A stretch of 64,000 nt of DNA from Frankia sp. QA3 (GCF_000262465.1 NZ_CM001489.1:3545899-3609898); one strand, 5' to 3'; counted from the first letter of the stretch, positions 28,732 to 37,444 are shown. Notes: generated by a model not told the origin, from the letters alone. Numbers and translations are program-made.

Positions 28732-30198
28732 TCAGATGTCGCGGTCCCCGCTGTCGCTCGTGGCGGTCGCCGCCGGGGCCTGGGCCGGCTCCGCCGCGGC
28801 CTCCCCGTCGGCGTGGTCGTGGCCGTCGTGGTCGTGGTCGGCGTGGTCGTGGTCGTCGTCGGCCTCGTCGGCGTCCGGCGCCGGGCGGGCCGGCAGCGCC
28901 AGCTCCACCGGGTTGCCCTCCCCGTCGACGACCTTCGCGTTCTCCAGCAGCAGGAACAGCGCCTTGGTCCGCAGGACGTCGGCCATCAGCGCCTGCAGCC
29001 CCTCGCCCTGGGCGAGCTGCTGGGCGTAGACGTCGGGCTGCAGGCCCGAGCGCTGGGCGCGCAGAATCACCTGCTCCATGAGCTCGCCCTGGTCGATGCC
29101 GATCGACTCGACGTCGATGACCGCGTCGAGGATGAACTGGGAACGGATCGCCTTGCCCGCGGTCTCGCGGACCTCGGCGTCGAACTCCTCGGCGCTCTGA
29201 CCGAGCGTCTCGAGGTAGGTCGCGCGGTCGGTGCCGATGTGCTCCAGCTCGTGGGACAACCGGTGCTCACGGGCCTCGATCTCGCCCTCGAGCAGGGAGT
29301 CCGGGACAGGCACCTCGACCCGCTCCAGCAGGCTCTCCAGCAGCTTCTCCCGGGCCTGCCCGACCTGCTCGGTGCGCCGCGACTGCTCCAGCCGCGTGCG
29401 CACGTCGGCGCGCAGCTCGTCGAGCGTGTCGAACTCGCTGGCAGTGGTGGCGAAGTCGTCGTCGAGGGCGGGGAGCTCCTTCTCCTTGACCCCGCGCACC
29501 GTCGCGGTCACCTCGGCCTGCTGGCCCGCCTGGTCGCCGGCCAGCAGCTCCGTGGTGAACGTGCGGGACTCACCGTCGGTGGCGCCGACGATCGCCTCGT
29601 CCAGACCCTCGATGAGATTGCCGCTGCCGACCTCGTAGGACAGCCCCGTGGCCTCGGCCCCCTCGATCGGCTTGCCGTCGGCCTGCGCGGACAGGTCGAG
29701 CGAGACGAAGTCGCCCGTCTGCACCGCCCGCTCGACCGGCTGGAGCTGCGCGAACCGGTCCCGAAGCGCGCCGAGCTGCTCCTCGACCTGCTCGTCGGTG
29801 ACCTCGACGGCGTCGACCGTGACCGACAGGTCGGAGAACTCCGGCAGTACCACCTCGGGACGGACGTCCACCTCGGCGGTGAACACGAGCTGGCCGCCGT
29901 CGGCGAACTCGGTGATGTCCACCTCGGGGCGCGACAGCACGTCCACCTCCTCGGCCTGCACGGCCTCGGAGTACAGCTGCGGCAGCGCCTCCTGGACTGC
30001 CTCGTCCAGGATCACTCCGCGCCCGAGGCGCTGGTCGAGGATCCGCGGCGGGACCTTGCCCGGCCGGAAGCCGGAGACACGGACCTGGCGGGCGAGCTTG
30101 CGGTAGGTGGCGTCGAGCGAGGGCTTGAGCTCGTCGAAGGGCACCTCGACGGTGAGCTTGACCCGGGTCGGGCTGAGGGTCTCCTTGGTGGCCTTCAC
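28732..30198 (-). CDS. tig: Trigger factor, with His/Asp-rich tail
   Basis: Ribosome-associated chaperone and peptidyl-prolyl isomerase. The 488-residue product starts at GTG 30198. The ribosome-binding signature GFRPGKVPPRI lies near residue 44. An FKBP-type domain follows (GDFVSLDLSAQADGKPIEGA) and then the long helical C-terminal arms. The last ~60 residues form an acidic tail with DHDHADHDHDGHDHADG, which looks able to bind metal. It is preceded 55 bp upstream by tRNA-Pro on the same strand and followed by a 19-bp hairpin. Confidence 0.96.
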   Translation of the reverse strand: MKATKETLSPTRVKLTVEVPFDELKPSLDATYRKLARQVRVSGFRPGKVPPRILDQRLGRGVILDEAVQEALPQLYSEAVQAEEVDVLSRPEVDITEFADGGQLVFTAEVDVRPEVVLPEFSDLSVTVDAVEVTDEQVEEQLGALRDRFAQLQPVERAVQTGDFVSLDLSAQADGKPIEGAEATGLSYEVGSGNLIEGLDEAIVGATDGESRTFTTELLAGDQAGQQAEVTATVRGVKEKELPALDDDFATTASEFDTLDELRADVRTRLEQSRRTEQVGQAREKLLESLLERVEVPVPDSLLEGEIEAREHRLSHELEHIGTDRATYLETLGQSAEEFDAEVRETAGKAIRSQFILDAVIDVESIGIDQGELMEQVILRAQRSGLQPDVYAQQLAQGEGLQALMADVLRTKALFLLLENAKVVDGEGNPVELALPARPAPDADEADDDHDHADHDHDGHDHADGEAAAEPAQAPAATATSDSGDRDI

Positions 30199-30253
30199 GG
30201 CGCGGCGGTCTCCTGGTACGACGTTGGACGGGGTGACACGCCGAGGCTATCGG

Positions 30254-30326
30254 TCGGGGCGGGGAGACTCGAACTCCCGATCTCCTGCACCCAAAGCAGG
30301 CGCGCTAGCCACTACGCTACGCCCCG
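30254..30326 (-). tRNA. tRNA-Pro (TGG anticodon)
   Basis: Cloverleaf read on the minus strand: acceptor CGGGGCG pairs with CGCCCCG plus discriminator A. The anticodon stem CCTGC/GCAGG holds loop TTTGGGT, giving anticodon TGG. The T arm is GGGAG-TTCGAGT-CTCCC. It is 73 nt with no encoded CCA. It ends 55 bp before the tig start, so read-through into tig is possible. Confidence 0.95.
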
Positions 30327-30373
30327 AGGCGTTGCCCGCTTATCCTACGGGGTAAGCTCGCTTCGATCACCCC

Positions 30374-30444
30374 GCGGGTGTAGCTCAATGGCAGAGCCCC
30401 AGCCTTCCAAGCTGGCCATGCCGGTTCGATCCCGGTCACCCGCT
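30374..30444 (+). tRNA. tRNA-Gly (TCC anticodon)
   Basis: Acceptor GCGGGTG pairs with CACCCGC plus T. The anticodon stem CCAGC/GCTGG holds loop CTTCCAA, giving anticodon TCC. The T arm contains GGTTCGATCCC. It is 71 nt with no encoded CCA. It is divergent from tRNA-Pro, with 47 bp between them that must carry both promoters. Confidence 0.95.
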
Positions 30445-30836
30445 CTTTCCCCCACCGCCCGGCGTGGCCCTGCGGTGGTCCACGTCGCGCCGGGCGCCCC
30501 GCCCCGGCAGCCGTCGACCCGACCGGGGCCGATGTGCCCCGCCCACCCGGATGCGGACGCCCGAGGTCGGGTCCCCGCCCGTGACACCCCCGCCGATTCG
30601 GCAGGCGACGATCTTGCCCTGGGCAGGTACCGCCTTCTTCTCCAGTCCGCCCGCCGGTATGCCCAGCTGGCATGTTCGCCGGCATGTCGCGTGGCCGGGA
30701 ACGACGTGGGCGGTCATCGTCCGTCGACGGATCAATCGAGGGCCACGCCAGGGCGCGCCGGACGCCCGGGCGTATTTTCGGGGGCTTCCCCCGACACCGG
30801 CCCGTGACTGCCGCCGGACCACCCGAAGGAGTGCAC
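30445..30836. other. Region between tRNA-Gly and methyltransferase gene
   Basis: 392 bp without a credible gene. A possible tRNA-Gly terminator is CCACCGC (30452-30458) with GCGGTGG (30472-30478). A tight hairpin at 30778-30794 (TCGGGGG, loop CTT, CCCCCGA) lies in the leader of the methyltransferase gene, 42 bp before its start. Confidence 0.45.
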
Positions 30837-32780
30837 ATGGTGATGAGGCGCCGCGGCTGGCTACCGGTGGCGGTCGGGATCGGGATCGGGATGAACACCG
30901 TCCGGCTGCGCGCTCGGCTGCACGCCATCGAGGTGATCGAAGCAGGCGAGGAGACCGCGACCGACGCGCCCGGCACCGGGCCGAACTCCTCCTCCTATGT
31001 CCTGCTTTCCGTGTCGGGGATGCCGCTCACTGCCGCCCAGCGCCGCGCCGCCGAGGCGCACGCCCACCGGCACGGGTTGGAGGTGCTCGACCTGGTCCCG
31101 GCGGAGCTGGCCGCGCACCGGGTCCTCGACCTGGCCCGGATGGTCGAGCCGGCCACCTACCGGGCGGCCCGGCTCGCCCGCGGCCGCGGGGCGTTCCAGG
31201 CGGTGCTCGTCGACCGCGAGGTGCTGGCGCGTACCCGGCTCCCGGCGGCGGACGACCCCCGGCTCGCCGAGCGGTCGGAGCTCACCGACTTCACCGACGC
31301 CGAGCTCGTCGCGGTGGTGCAGGTCTGCAAGCGGCACGCCGCCACCACCACCGACCTCGCCGTCCTGCCCGGGCTGACCGGTGGGGGGCCGGACGACGGT
31401 GCCACCCGGCTGCCCGTGCAGCGGGCCGCGTACGCCTGGGAGCCCGCCCGACGCATCCTGCCCGCGTTGCGCGACGGCGCGATCCTGCTCGGCGCGGCGA
31501 GCAACCCGCCGGCCACCCTCGCCGCGCTCGGACTGTCCTGGCTACAGCCGGTGATCGTCGGCGGGGACCGGGTGCGGGTGACATCCGGGACGCTGCGCCA
31601 CAGCGCGCTCACCCGCCGCCGGGTCGCCGCCGCCCAGGTGCGGGGAGCGGGCGGCCGCGTGCGGGAGCTGCTCGGCGCTCCCGCGGTCGCCCCAGACGTC
31701 CCCGGGGGGCGCCGGCGGCCGCCACCCCCGCCCGGGCGGCCGAGCCCGGCGGAGATCGCCCGCCAGCGCGCCGGTTACCGGGCGGACCTCGCCGGCGGCC
31801 TCGACCGTTTCTTCGAGCGGCCGCGCACCACCTGCCCGTGGTGCGGCGGCGGCGAGCTCGCCGCGCGCCTGCGCGGCCGCGACGTGGCTCAGGGCAAGCC
31901 CGGGGAGTTCCGGTACGACCGGTGCGCGGGCTGCGGCCACGTCTTCCAGAACCCGCGGCTGTCCCTTGACGGGCTGGACTTCTATTACCGGGACTTCTAC
32001 GACGGACTCGGCGCGACGGCGCTGGAGGAGGTATTCGGCTTCAGCCCGGAGCCCTACCTCGACCGCGCCCGCCAGGCCATTCCGACTCCCCGGAACTGGC
32101 TGGACGTGGGGGGCGGCCACGGGCATTTCTGCAATGTGGCGAGAACCGTCTGGCCGGCGACCCGGTTCGACGCCCTGGACATCGGCGCCGGCATCGAGGA
32201 GGCCGCTCGGCGGCGCTGGGTGGACCGTGCCTACCGCGGTTTCTTCCCGGAGCTCGCCGCCGAGGTCAAGGGACGTTACGACATCATCAGCATGTTCCAC
32301 TACCTGGAGCACACGAGAGATCCGCTGGCCGAGCTGGACGCCGCCGCGGCAGTGCTGCAGCCGGGCGGTCATCTGCTCATCGAGGTGCCGAATCCCGACA
32401 GTCCGGCGGCCCGACTGTATGGCCCGCTGTGGCCGGGCTGGTTGATCCCGCAGCACCAGCACCTGATGCCCGCCGCCAACGTGGCGGTGGCGCTGCAGGA
32501 ACGGGGCTTCGCGGTGCAGGAGACCCGCTTCGGCGAGGTGCACCAGAAGGGTGACCCGGTGATGGCCCTGTACGGCCTGCTGCAACGGCTCGCGCCGTCG
32601 CCGTCGGCCGCCTGGCGCACCGCCGCGCTTCCCGGCCGAGCGCGGGCCGTCCGGGCCCTGACGGCGGCGGCGCTGGTGCCGGCCTTCGCGGCCGGCCTGG
32701 TCCTGGATGAGGTGAGCCGCCCCTACCTGACGTCGGGCTCGCGGGCGAACGCCTACCGGATCCTCGCCCGCCGACTCTAG
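30837..32780 (+). CDS. Class I SAM-dependent methyltransferase with unknown N-terminal domain
   Basis: The start ATG 30837 follows GAAGGAG with normal spacing; 647 residues. The C-terminal half is a Methyltransf_23-type protein. It begins with a zinc ribbon, CPWCGGG ... CAGCGHVFQNPRL (residues ~332-374). Next is the SAM loop NWLDVGGGHGHFCNVAR, then FHYLEHTRDP and LLIEVPNPDSPAARL. The first ~300 residues (LPVAVGIGIGMNTVRLRARL, then VLLSVSGMPLTAAQRRAAEA) form a domain I do not recognise, joined by a Pro/Arg-rich linker. Enzymes with this zinc-ribbon layout often modify sugars or lipids, but the substrate cannot be told from context. A terminator follows. Confidence 0.8.
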   Translation: MVMRRRGWLPVAVGIGIGMNTVRLRARLHAIEVIEAGEETATDAPGTGPNSSSYVLLSVSGMPLTAAQRRAAEAHAHRHGLEVLDLVPAELAAHRVLDLARMVEPATYRAARLARGRGAFQAVLVDREVLARTRLPAADDPRLAERSELTDFTDAELVAVVQVCKRHAATTTDLAVLPGLTGGGPDDGATRLPVQRAAYAWEPARRILPALRDGAILLGAASNPPATLAALGLSWLQPVIVGGDRVRVTSGTLRHSALTRRRVAAAQVRGAGGRVRELLGAPAVAPDVPGGRRRPPPPPGRPSPAEIARQRAGYRADLAGGLDRFFERPRTTCPWCGGGELAARLRGRDVAQGKPGEFRYDRCAGCGHVFQNPRLSLDGLDFYYRDFYDGLGATALEEVFGFSPEPYLDRARQAIPTPRNWLDVGGGHGHFCNVARTVWPATRFDALDIGAGIEEAARRRWVDRAYRGFFPELAAEVKGRYDIISMFHYLEHTRDPLAELDAAAAVLQPGGHLLIEVPNPDSPAARLYGPLWPGWLIPQHQHLMPAANVAVALQERGFAVQETRFGEVHQKGDPVMALYGLLQRLAPSPSAAWRTAALPGRARAVRALTAAALVPAFAAGLVLDEVSRPYLTSGSRANAYRILARRL

Positions 32781-32849
32781 CGCCGTCGCAGAAGTAGCCG
32801 TTCAGCCGGCGCACCAGCCACGCTGCCCGGGAGCAACGGGGGTCAGCGC

Positions 32850-32887
32850 GATGGTGCCGGCCGTCGACACTGACGACCGGCACCATC
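32850..32887 (+). terminator. Terminator after methyltransferase gene
   Basis: GATGGTGCCGGCCGTC (32850-32865) and GACGACCGGCACCATC (32872-32887) form a 16-bp stem with one mismatch and a 6-base loop, 70 bp after the stop. Confidence 0.65.
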
Positions 32888-33040
32888 TCCCAGACCCGGA
32901 CGAGCGGCAGGCCCACCCGGCGGCCGGGGTGTCGCCGGCCCGCTGATGGGTTCCCGACCGGCAGGTCACCGGGGTGCGATCAGCTCACCGTCAGCCGGTT
33001 GGCGCTCCACCGACCGGAGCAACCTGGCGCGACGGCCGCG

Positions 33041-33520
33041 TCACCACTCCCGGTCGTCGCGCCACTCCCGGTCGTCGTCCTTCCACCTGTCCTCGTGCTT
33101 GTCGTCATCGAACCAGTCGTCCTTGTGCCGGTCGTGCTTGAACCAGTCGTCCTTGTGCCGGTCGTGCTTGAACCAGTCGTCCTTGTGCCGGTCGTGCTTA
33201 CGCCAGTGGTCCTTGTGCCGGTCGTGCTTACGCCAGTCGTCCTTGTGCCGGTCGTCCTTGTGCCAATCGTCCTTACGCCAGTCATCCTTGCGCTTGTCAC
33301 CGAACCAGTCGTCATCGAACCAGTCGTCCTTGTGACGGTCGTGCTTACGCCAGTCATCCTTGTGACGGTCATCCTTGCGCCAATCGTCGCCGCCCCAGTG
33401 CTGGGCCTGCTTGACCGTGTCCCCACCGTCGGACGCCCAGGCACTCGAAGCCGCTGGTCCCAGCGCGACGAAAATGGTCGCCATGCTCGACAGCGCGACC
33501 ACTGCCGCCCGGGTCCTCAT
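33041..33520 (-). CDS. Secreted His/Lys/Asp/Trp decapeptide-repeat protein
   Basis: Not a family I recognise. ATG 33520, preceded by GGAG, gives 159 residues; a GTG four codons earlier is also possible. It starts MRTRAAVVALSSMATIFVAL, a standard signal peptide ending at an AWA-SD site. Nearly all of the mature part (~127 residues) is built from variants of HKDDWRKHDR and HKDDWFKHDR. It has about 15 tryptophans and is dominated by D, H, K, R and W; no cysteine occurs in it. The density of His and Asp suggests metal or polyanion binding, which is inference. It stands alone on the minus strand with a less GC-rich upstream region. Confidence 0.8.
   Translation of the reverse strand: MRTRAAVVALSSMATIFVALGPAASSAWASDGGDTVKQAQHWGGDDWRKDDRHKDDWRKHDRHKDDWFDDDWFGDKRKDDWRKDDWHKDDRHKDDWRKHDRHKDHWRKHDRHKDDWFKHDRHKDDWFKHDRHKDDWFDDDKHEDRWKDDDREWRDDREW
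33121..33270. repeat. Five tandem 30-bp units (decapeptide repeat)
   Basis: Units start at 33121, 33151, 33181, 33211 and 33241; the first two are identical and the others differ at a few positions. More degenerate copies extend to about 33390 and toward 33100. Each 30-bp unit encodes one ten-residue repeat on the minus strand. Confidence 0.9.
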
Positions 33521-33894
33521 TGATCTCCGCACAGTTCTCCCCTACGGTTTCGGAAAAGCAACCAACCAAGGTCACGAGAAAGCCTATCCGGCCTGCCGCG
33601 GACCGCAAATCCAGCCACTCACCCTCGGTTTTATTCACGTTTCATCCCGCGTTTCCTCGCGCTCGCCACTCATGACCGAAGAATCACCGGAAAGAGATTT
33701 CGACGACTTGGCCCCGCGGTGCACGGTCGGGCCCGGGCGGGGTGCGACGGGCGTGGCGCGGCCATCCGCCGGGATCGGCCGGCATGCCCCGGTCCGCCGG
33801 GAGCAACCGGCGCCCGCCACGGGGCCACACCGGCCCGCGTGGGCGCACCCGCCCCTCCGACTACACAAAGTAATCGACAGAGGGCCGAGGGGGT
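33521..33894. other. Divergent upstream region with lower GC
   Basis: 374 bp upstream of the repeat-protein gene. About 33530-33690 is visibly less GC-rich than the surroundings (runs such as GGTTTCGGAAAAGC and TTTTATTCACG), fitting a promoter region and perhaps acquired DNA. I could not assign a clear -10/-35 pair. No credible gene. Confidence 0.45.
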
Positions 33895-34245
33895 TTGGAT
33901 GCGCAGCACCAATACGGGCCGCCCGCCAACGCCGGGCCTCGGCGCCGCCGGCCCGGGCAACGCGTCCCCCGGCCGTTACCGGCGCTCGAGTTCTACCTCA
34001 CCGAACTGCTGCGACCCGCGGATCCGACCGGGCCGTGGGGCCCGTACGCCTTCGGCCTGTCGGGCTTCTCGGACGTGATTACCCAGTTCAACGGCGCCAA
34101 CGGGCTCATCGGGCTGCACGGCGTGAACCGTCCCGACCTGGTCGGGACGGACGCCAGCCACGGATGCATCCGACTACGCAACGCCGACATCGAAAAGCTG
34201 GCGGGAATCCTCCCCATCGGCACGCCGATCTCCATCAGGGGGTGA
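33895..34245 (+). pseudogene. C-terminal remnant of an L,D-transpeptidase (YkuD)
   Basis: The last ~85 residues match the end of a YkuD catalytic domain: FYLTELLRPADPTGPWGPYA, FGLSGFSD, GLIGLHGVNRP and the active-site block TDASHGCIRLRNADI, with the catalytic cysteine present. The first half of the domain, and any signal or substrate-binding part, is missing. The first ~30 residues (from a TTG at 33895) are Pro/Arg-rich with no similarity, and no other frame upstream supplies the lost part. I read it as a 5'-truncated gene; a short active fragment is unlikely. Confidence 0.6.
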
Positions 34246-34294
34246 TTGCGCGTCATTCCTGGCGGATGCGGGACGACATCCCTAGGCTACTTTC

Positions 34295-34855
34295 ATGACG
34301 GGTTACCATCTGGCCCAGGTGAACATCGCCCGAGTACTCACCCCGCTCGACTCCCCCGCGCCGGATGACATCGTGGCCGGCCTCGCGCCGGTGAGCGACC
34401 TCGGCGACGGGCAGCCCGGCTTCGTCTGGCGGCTGCAGCCCGAGCAGGGCGCCGCCGCCGTGCACACCTTCCGGCTCGACGCCGAGGCCGACCTCACCGT
34501 CATCGTGAACCTGACGGTGTGGGAGTCGGCGGACGCGCTCGCCGACTTCGTCTTCCGCAACGATCAGGGCGCGTTCCTGCGGCGCCGGCGGGAGTGGTTC
34601 CATCCGACCGACCGCGCCACCAACGCCCTGTGGTGGGTGCCCGCCGGGCACCGGCCCGGCACGCCGGAGGCCGAGGAACGGGTCCGGCACCTGCGCACGC
34701 ACGGGCCGACCGCGACCGCGTTCACCTTCCGGCTGACGTTCCCCCCGCCGGATCGGCGGATCTCCCTGGTGCCGGGCAGCGGTACGGAGCTCGCCGCCGA
34801 GCCCGCGGGTCCCGCCGACGTCGACGCGCCGAGGAGCCTGGCCGCCGGCGGCTGA
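34295..34855 (+). CDS. DUF3291 domain-containing protein
   Basis: A 186-residue protein starting MTGYHLAQVNIARVLTPLDS, the family's typical opening. It contains VIVNLTVWESADALADFVF and the diagnostic RRRREWFHPTDRATNALWWV with PAGHRPGTPEAEERV. The fold resembles dimeric alpha-beta barrel (ABM-like) proteins; activity unknown. It follows the transpeptidase remnant by 49 bp and converges with the dihydroorotate dehydrogenase gene. Confidence 0.85.
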   Translation: MTGYHLAQVNIARVLTPLDSPAPDDIVAGLAPVSDLGDGQPGFVWRLQPEQGAAAVHTFRLDAEADLTVIVNLTVWESADALADFVFRNDQGAFLRRRREWFHPTDRATNALWWVPAGHRPGTPEAEERVRHLRTHGPTATAFTFRLTFPPPDRRISLVPGSGTELAAEPAGPADVDAPRSLAAGG

Positions 34856-34924
34856 GCCCGGCCCACCACGGCGGGCGACGGCCGCGCCGACGGTCACCGC
34901 GAGGCGCGCCAAGGCCGCCGCGGC

Positions 34925-35866
34925 TCACGGGACCGCCGGGTCCACCTGGTCGATCCAGCCGGCAAGGATCGACCCGAACACCGACGGGTCCTCGCCACGG
35001 TTCCAGAACGCCGTCGCCGCCTGCACGGCCGCCGCCCCCGCCCGCAGGTACTCTGCGACGTCCCGTCCCTCGCCGATCCCGCCGACCCCCACGATGTCGA
35101 CGGTGTCGGGCAGCAGCCGGCGTAGCTGGCGCACCTGGCCGAGACCGACCGGCTTGAGCGCCGGCCCGCTCATCCCGGCCAGCTCCACGTCGACGACGGG
35201 ACGGTTGTCGGCGTCGACGACGAGGGCGTTGGGGAAGGTGTTCACCGCGGTGACGAACCCCGGGCCGCCGGGGCGCCCGGCGAGTTCGGCGAGCACCACG
35301 GCGAGTTCGGCGAGCGCCGCCGGGTCGGAGAACGGCGAGATCTTGACGCCGTACGGGATGCGGCGGCCCTGGTCGCCCGCGGCCCGCGCGAGCAGTGCGT
35401 CCCCGACGGCCGTGCAGACCGCCGCGGTCTGGCCGGGGTCGAAGCAGGCGATGCGCTTCTGGGCGCCGCCGTCCCAGACGTTCGGACAGGCCAGGTTCAG
35501 CTCGATGAGATCGACCCCGGTCCCCGCGACGACCTCGGCGATCTCCTGGTACTCCCCGACGTCGAACCCGGCGACGCTGACGATCAACGGCTTGCCCGCC
35601 TCGTGCGCCCGCTCGACCATCCCGGGCAGGTGCGCGCCGTAGTAGTCCAGGCCGCGGTTGGGCAGCCCGAGCGCGTTGATCGAGTAGACCCGCCCGGGCC
35701 AGTAGACGTTGCCCGCGTTGCCGGTCCGCGGCTGGCGGGTGATCGAGCCGACGACGATCGCCGCGACCGCGGACCGGGCGAAGGCGTCGACATCCTCCAC
35801 CGATTTGCACGTGCCGGCCGCGTTCATGACCGGGTGTTCCAGGGCGACGCCCGCCAGAGCACTCAT
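34925..35866 (-). CDS. pyrD: Dihydroorotate dehydrogenase, class 1A-like
   Basis: FMN enzyme oxidising dihydroorotate in pyrimidine synthesis; class 1A enzymes are cytosolic and use fumarate. The 313-residue protein starts MSALAGVALEHPVMNAAGTC. It carries NALGLPNRGLDYYGAHLPGM and the active-site motif NLACPNVWDGG, with Cys flanked by two Asn as in class 1A. It also has YGVKISPFSD, VNTFPNAL and VDIVGVGGIGEGRDVAEYL. It is not in a pyr operon, so a second, class 2 enzyme may exist elsewhere. The family is certain; a role in the main pathway is less so. Confidence 0.85.
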   Translation of the reverse strand: MSALAGVALEHPVMNAAGTCKSVEDVDAFARSAVAAIVVGSITRQPRTGNAGNVYWPGRVYSINALGLPNRGLDYYGAHLPGMVERAHEAGKPLIVSVAGFDVGEYQEIAEVVAGTGVDLIELNLACPNVWDGGAQKRIACFDPGQTAAVCTAVGDALLARAAGDQGRRIPYGVKISPFSDPAALAELAVVLAELAGRPGGPGFVTAVNTFPNALVVDADNRPVVDVELAGMSGPALKPVGLGQVRQLRRLLPDTVDIVGVGGIGEGRDVAEYLRAGAAAVQAATAFWNRGEDPSVFGSILAGWIDQVDPAVP

Positions 35867-35905
35867 GCCCGCCAGCCTAGGGGCCGCCGCCGCACCGCCC
35901 GCCGG

Positions 35906-37165
35906 TCAGGCGAGGGCCGGCGACCCTTTGCCGCGGCCACGGCCGCGGCGCGTCCGGTGCCGGTCGATGGCCTTCTGGTAGACCTCGACGCGCAGGGCGG
36001 CGATCCGCTTCGGCTCCAGCTCCTCGGTGCCGGCCCGGCCGCGGGCGCCCACGGCGGCGGCGAGTTCCGGGTCGGTGAGGTACGGCTCCAGCGCGTCGGC
36101 GAGCGCGGGGGCGTCCTCCGGCGGGACGACCGTGCCGCCCTCCCACTTCGCCACCCAGGTCGCGACGCCCGTGGTCGCGGTCGCGACGACCGGCCGGCCC
36201 GAGGCCATCCCCTCCAGGCCGGCGATGGAGAAGCTCTCGAACCGGCTCGGGACGACGACCGCCCGCGCCTCCTCGTACGCCTTGACGAGCTCGGGCCTGG
36301 TGAGGTGGCCCGCGAAACGGCAGGTGACGCCGAGCTCGGCGGCGCGGCGCGCCAGCCAGGTGCCGGTGGGGACGCCGTCGATGAGGCCGGACGACTGGCC
36401 CGCGAAGACCACCGTCGGCTTGACGCCGCGCTCCCCGAGCAGCGCGGCGGCTTCGATCAGCACGTCGAGGCCCTTGCGCCATTCGAGCCGGCCGACGACG
36501 AGCAGCGTGGGGTCGGTCTGCTGCGGCGGCGGCACGGCAAGGTACGAGGAGCGGTCGAACGGGTAGGGGATGACGTCGGCGTCGGTGTTCGTCTTCAGCC
36601 AGCCGAAGCCGCGCAGGGTGGTGACGATCAGCTCGGACGGGGCCGTCCGCGCGTCGGCGCGCAGCGCGGAGAACCGGTCGAGCCGGTCGGCCAGCGCGCC
36701 CCGGCCGTGCAGCTCGCCCTCGCGCAGGCGGACGTCCATCATCGTCGGCGTGTGCAGATGGATGACGAGGGGAACGTCGCGGCGCAGCGCGGTACGCAAT
36801 CCCCGGGTCTCGCCGTCCTGGGTCTCGATGACGTCGGGGCGCAGCCCGAGGCGGCGCAGCCAGAAAGCATAGGAGACGGCGAGAACCACCCGCAGGGAGA
36901 GGGAATCGCGGGGATGGTTCTTCCCCTGAAACGACCGCCCCAGCGGGCCGAGATATCTGCTGACCGGCAAACGGAGCAACGGGCGCCGATGCACCTTGAC
37001 CCCGTCATGATCCTCGTCGGTGCGGCGACGTCCCTGGGCGCAGAGGATATGGACCTGATGGCCGAGCGCGGCCAGCGCGTGAGCGATGTCGTGCGTGTAG
37101 ACACCCGCCCCATCCCAAATGATCGGCGGATACTGCTCGCACAAGAAGACGATCTCCATACCCAT
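35906..37165 (-). CDS. GT4-family glycosyltransferase
   Basis: A 419-residue GT-B glycosyltransferase starting MGMEIVFLCEQYPPIIWDGA, with the glycine-rich acceptor-side loop GAGVYTHDIAHALAALGH. The donor half has VVGRLEWRKGLDVLIEAAAL and the E-x7-E motif in SRFESFSIAGLEGMASGRP. The final ~20 residues are Arg/Gly-rich. Likely transfers a sugar from a nucleotide donor to a glycan or lipid on the cytoplasmic side; substrate unknown. It lies 39 bp upstream of pyrD on the same strand, which may be chance. Confidence 0.85.
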   Translation of the reverse strand: MGMEIVFLCEQYPPIIWDGAGVYTHDIAHALAALGHQVHILCAQGRRRTDEDHDGVKVHRRPLLRLPVSRYLGPLGRSFQGKNHPRDSLSLRVVLAVSYAFWLRRLGLRPDVIETQDGETRGLRTALRRDVPLVIHLHTPTMMDVRLREGELHGRGALADRLDRFSALRADARTAPSELIVTTLRGFGWLKTNTDADVIPYPFDRSSYLAVPPPQQTDPTLLVVGRLEWRKGLDVLIEAAALLGERGVKPTVVFAGQSSGLIDGVPTGTWLARRAAELGVTCRFAGHLTRPELVKAYEEARAVVVPSRFESFSIAGLEGMASGRPVVATATTGVATWVAKWEGGTVVPPEDAPALADALEPYLTDPELAAAVGARGRAGTEELEPKRIAALRVEVYQKAIDRHRTRRGRGRGKGSPALA

Positions 37166-37444
37166 CCCCCACGGCGGCGAACTCCGGACGGCTCACCATA
37201 GCGCCAGCTTATCGAGCTGCCGCGGGGGGTTTCGGCCATTAGCAAACGCTGAGGATCTTAACCTTAACGTAAGAGAAGTGCCGCCCGAGCGCCATCTGAC
37301 CTGCACGTTGACACGCTGCCCAACCGGAAAACACCAGGCCGGACAACCGCCCCCCACGAGTCGACCGGCGGCACACGGACACGCGGGCGACACCGGCCGA
37401 ACGACCACGACTCGGCGAGACGACACCGGCCGGACGGCGGCGAC

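Noticed and set aside
30254-30444. Integration hotspot at the tRNA genes
   Set aside because: No integrase, no repeat of a tRNA 3' end and no change in gene style directly beside the tRNAs.
28813-30807. 664-codon open frame on the plus strand
   Set aside because: Runs antisense through tig and then across both tRNA genes; not compatible with them being real.
33100-33390. CRISPR-like array
   Set aside because: The 30-bp units are directly adjacent with no spacers and keep one reading frame with a signal peptide; this is a coding repeat.
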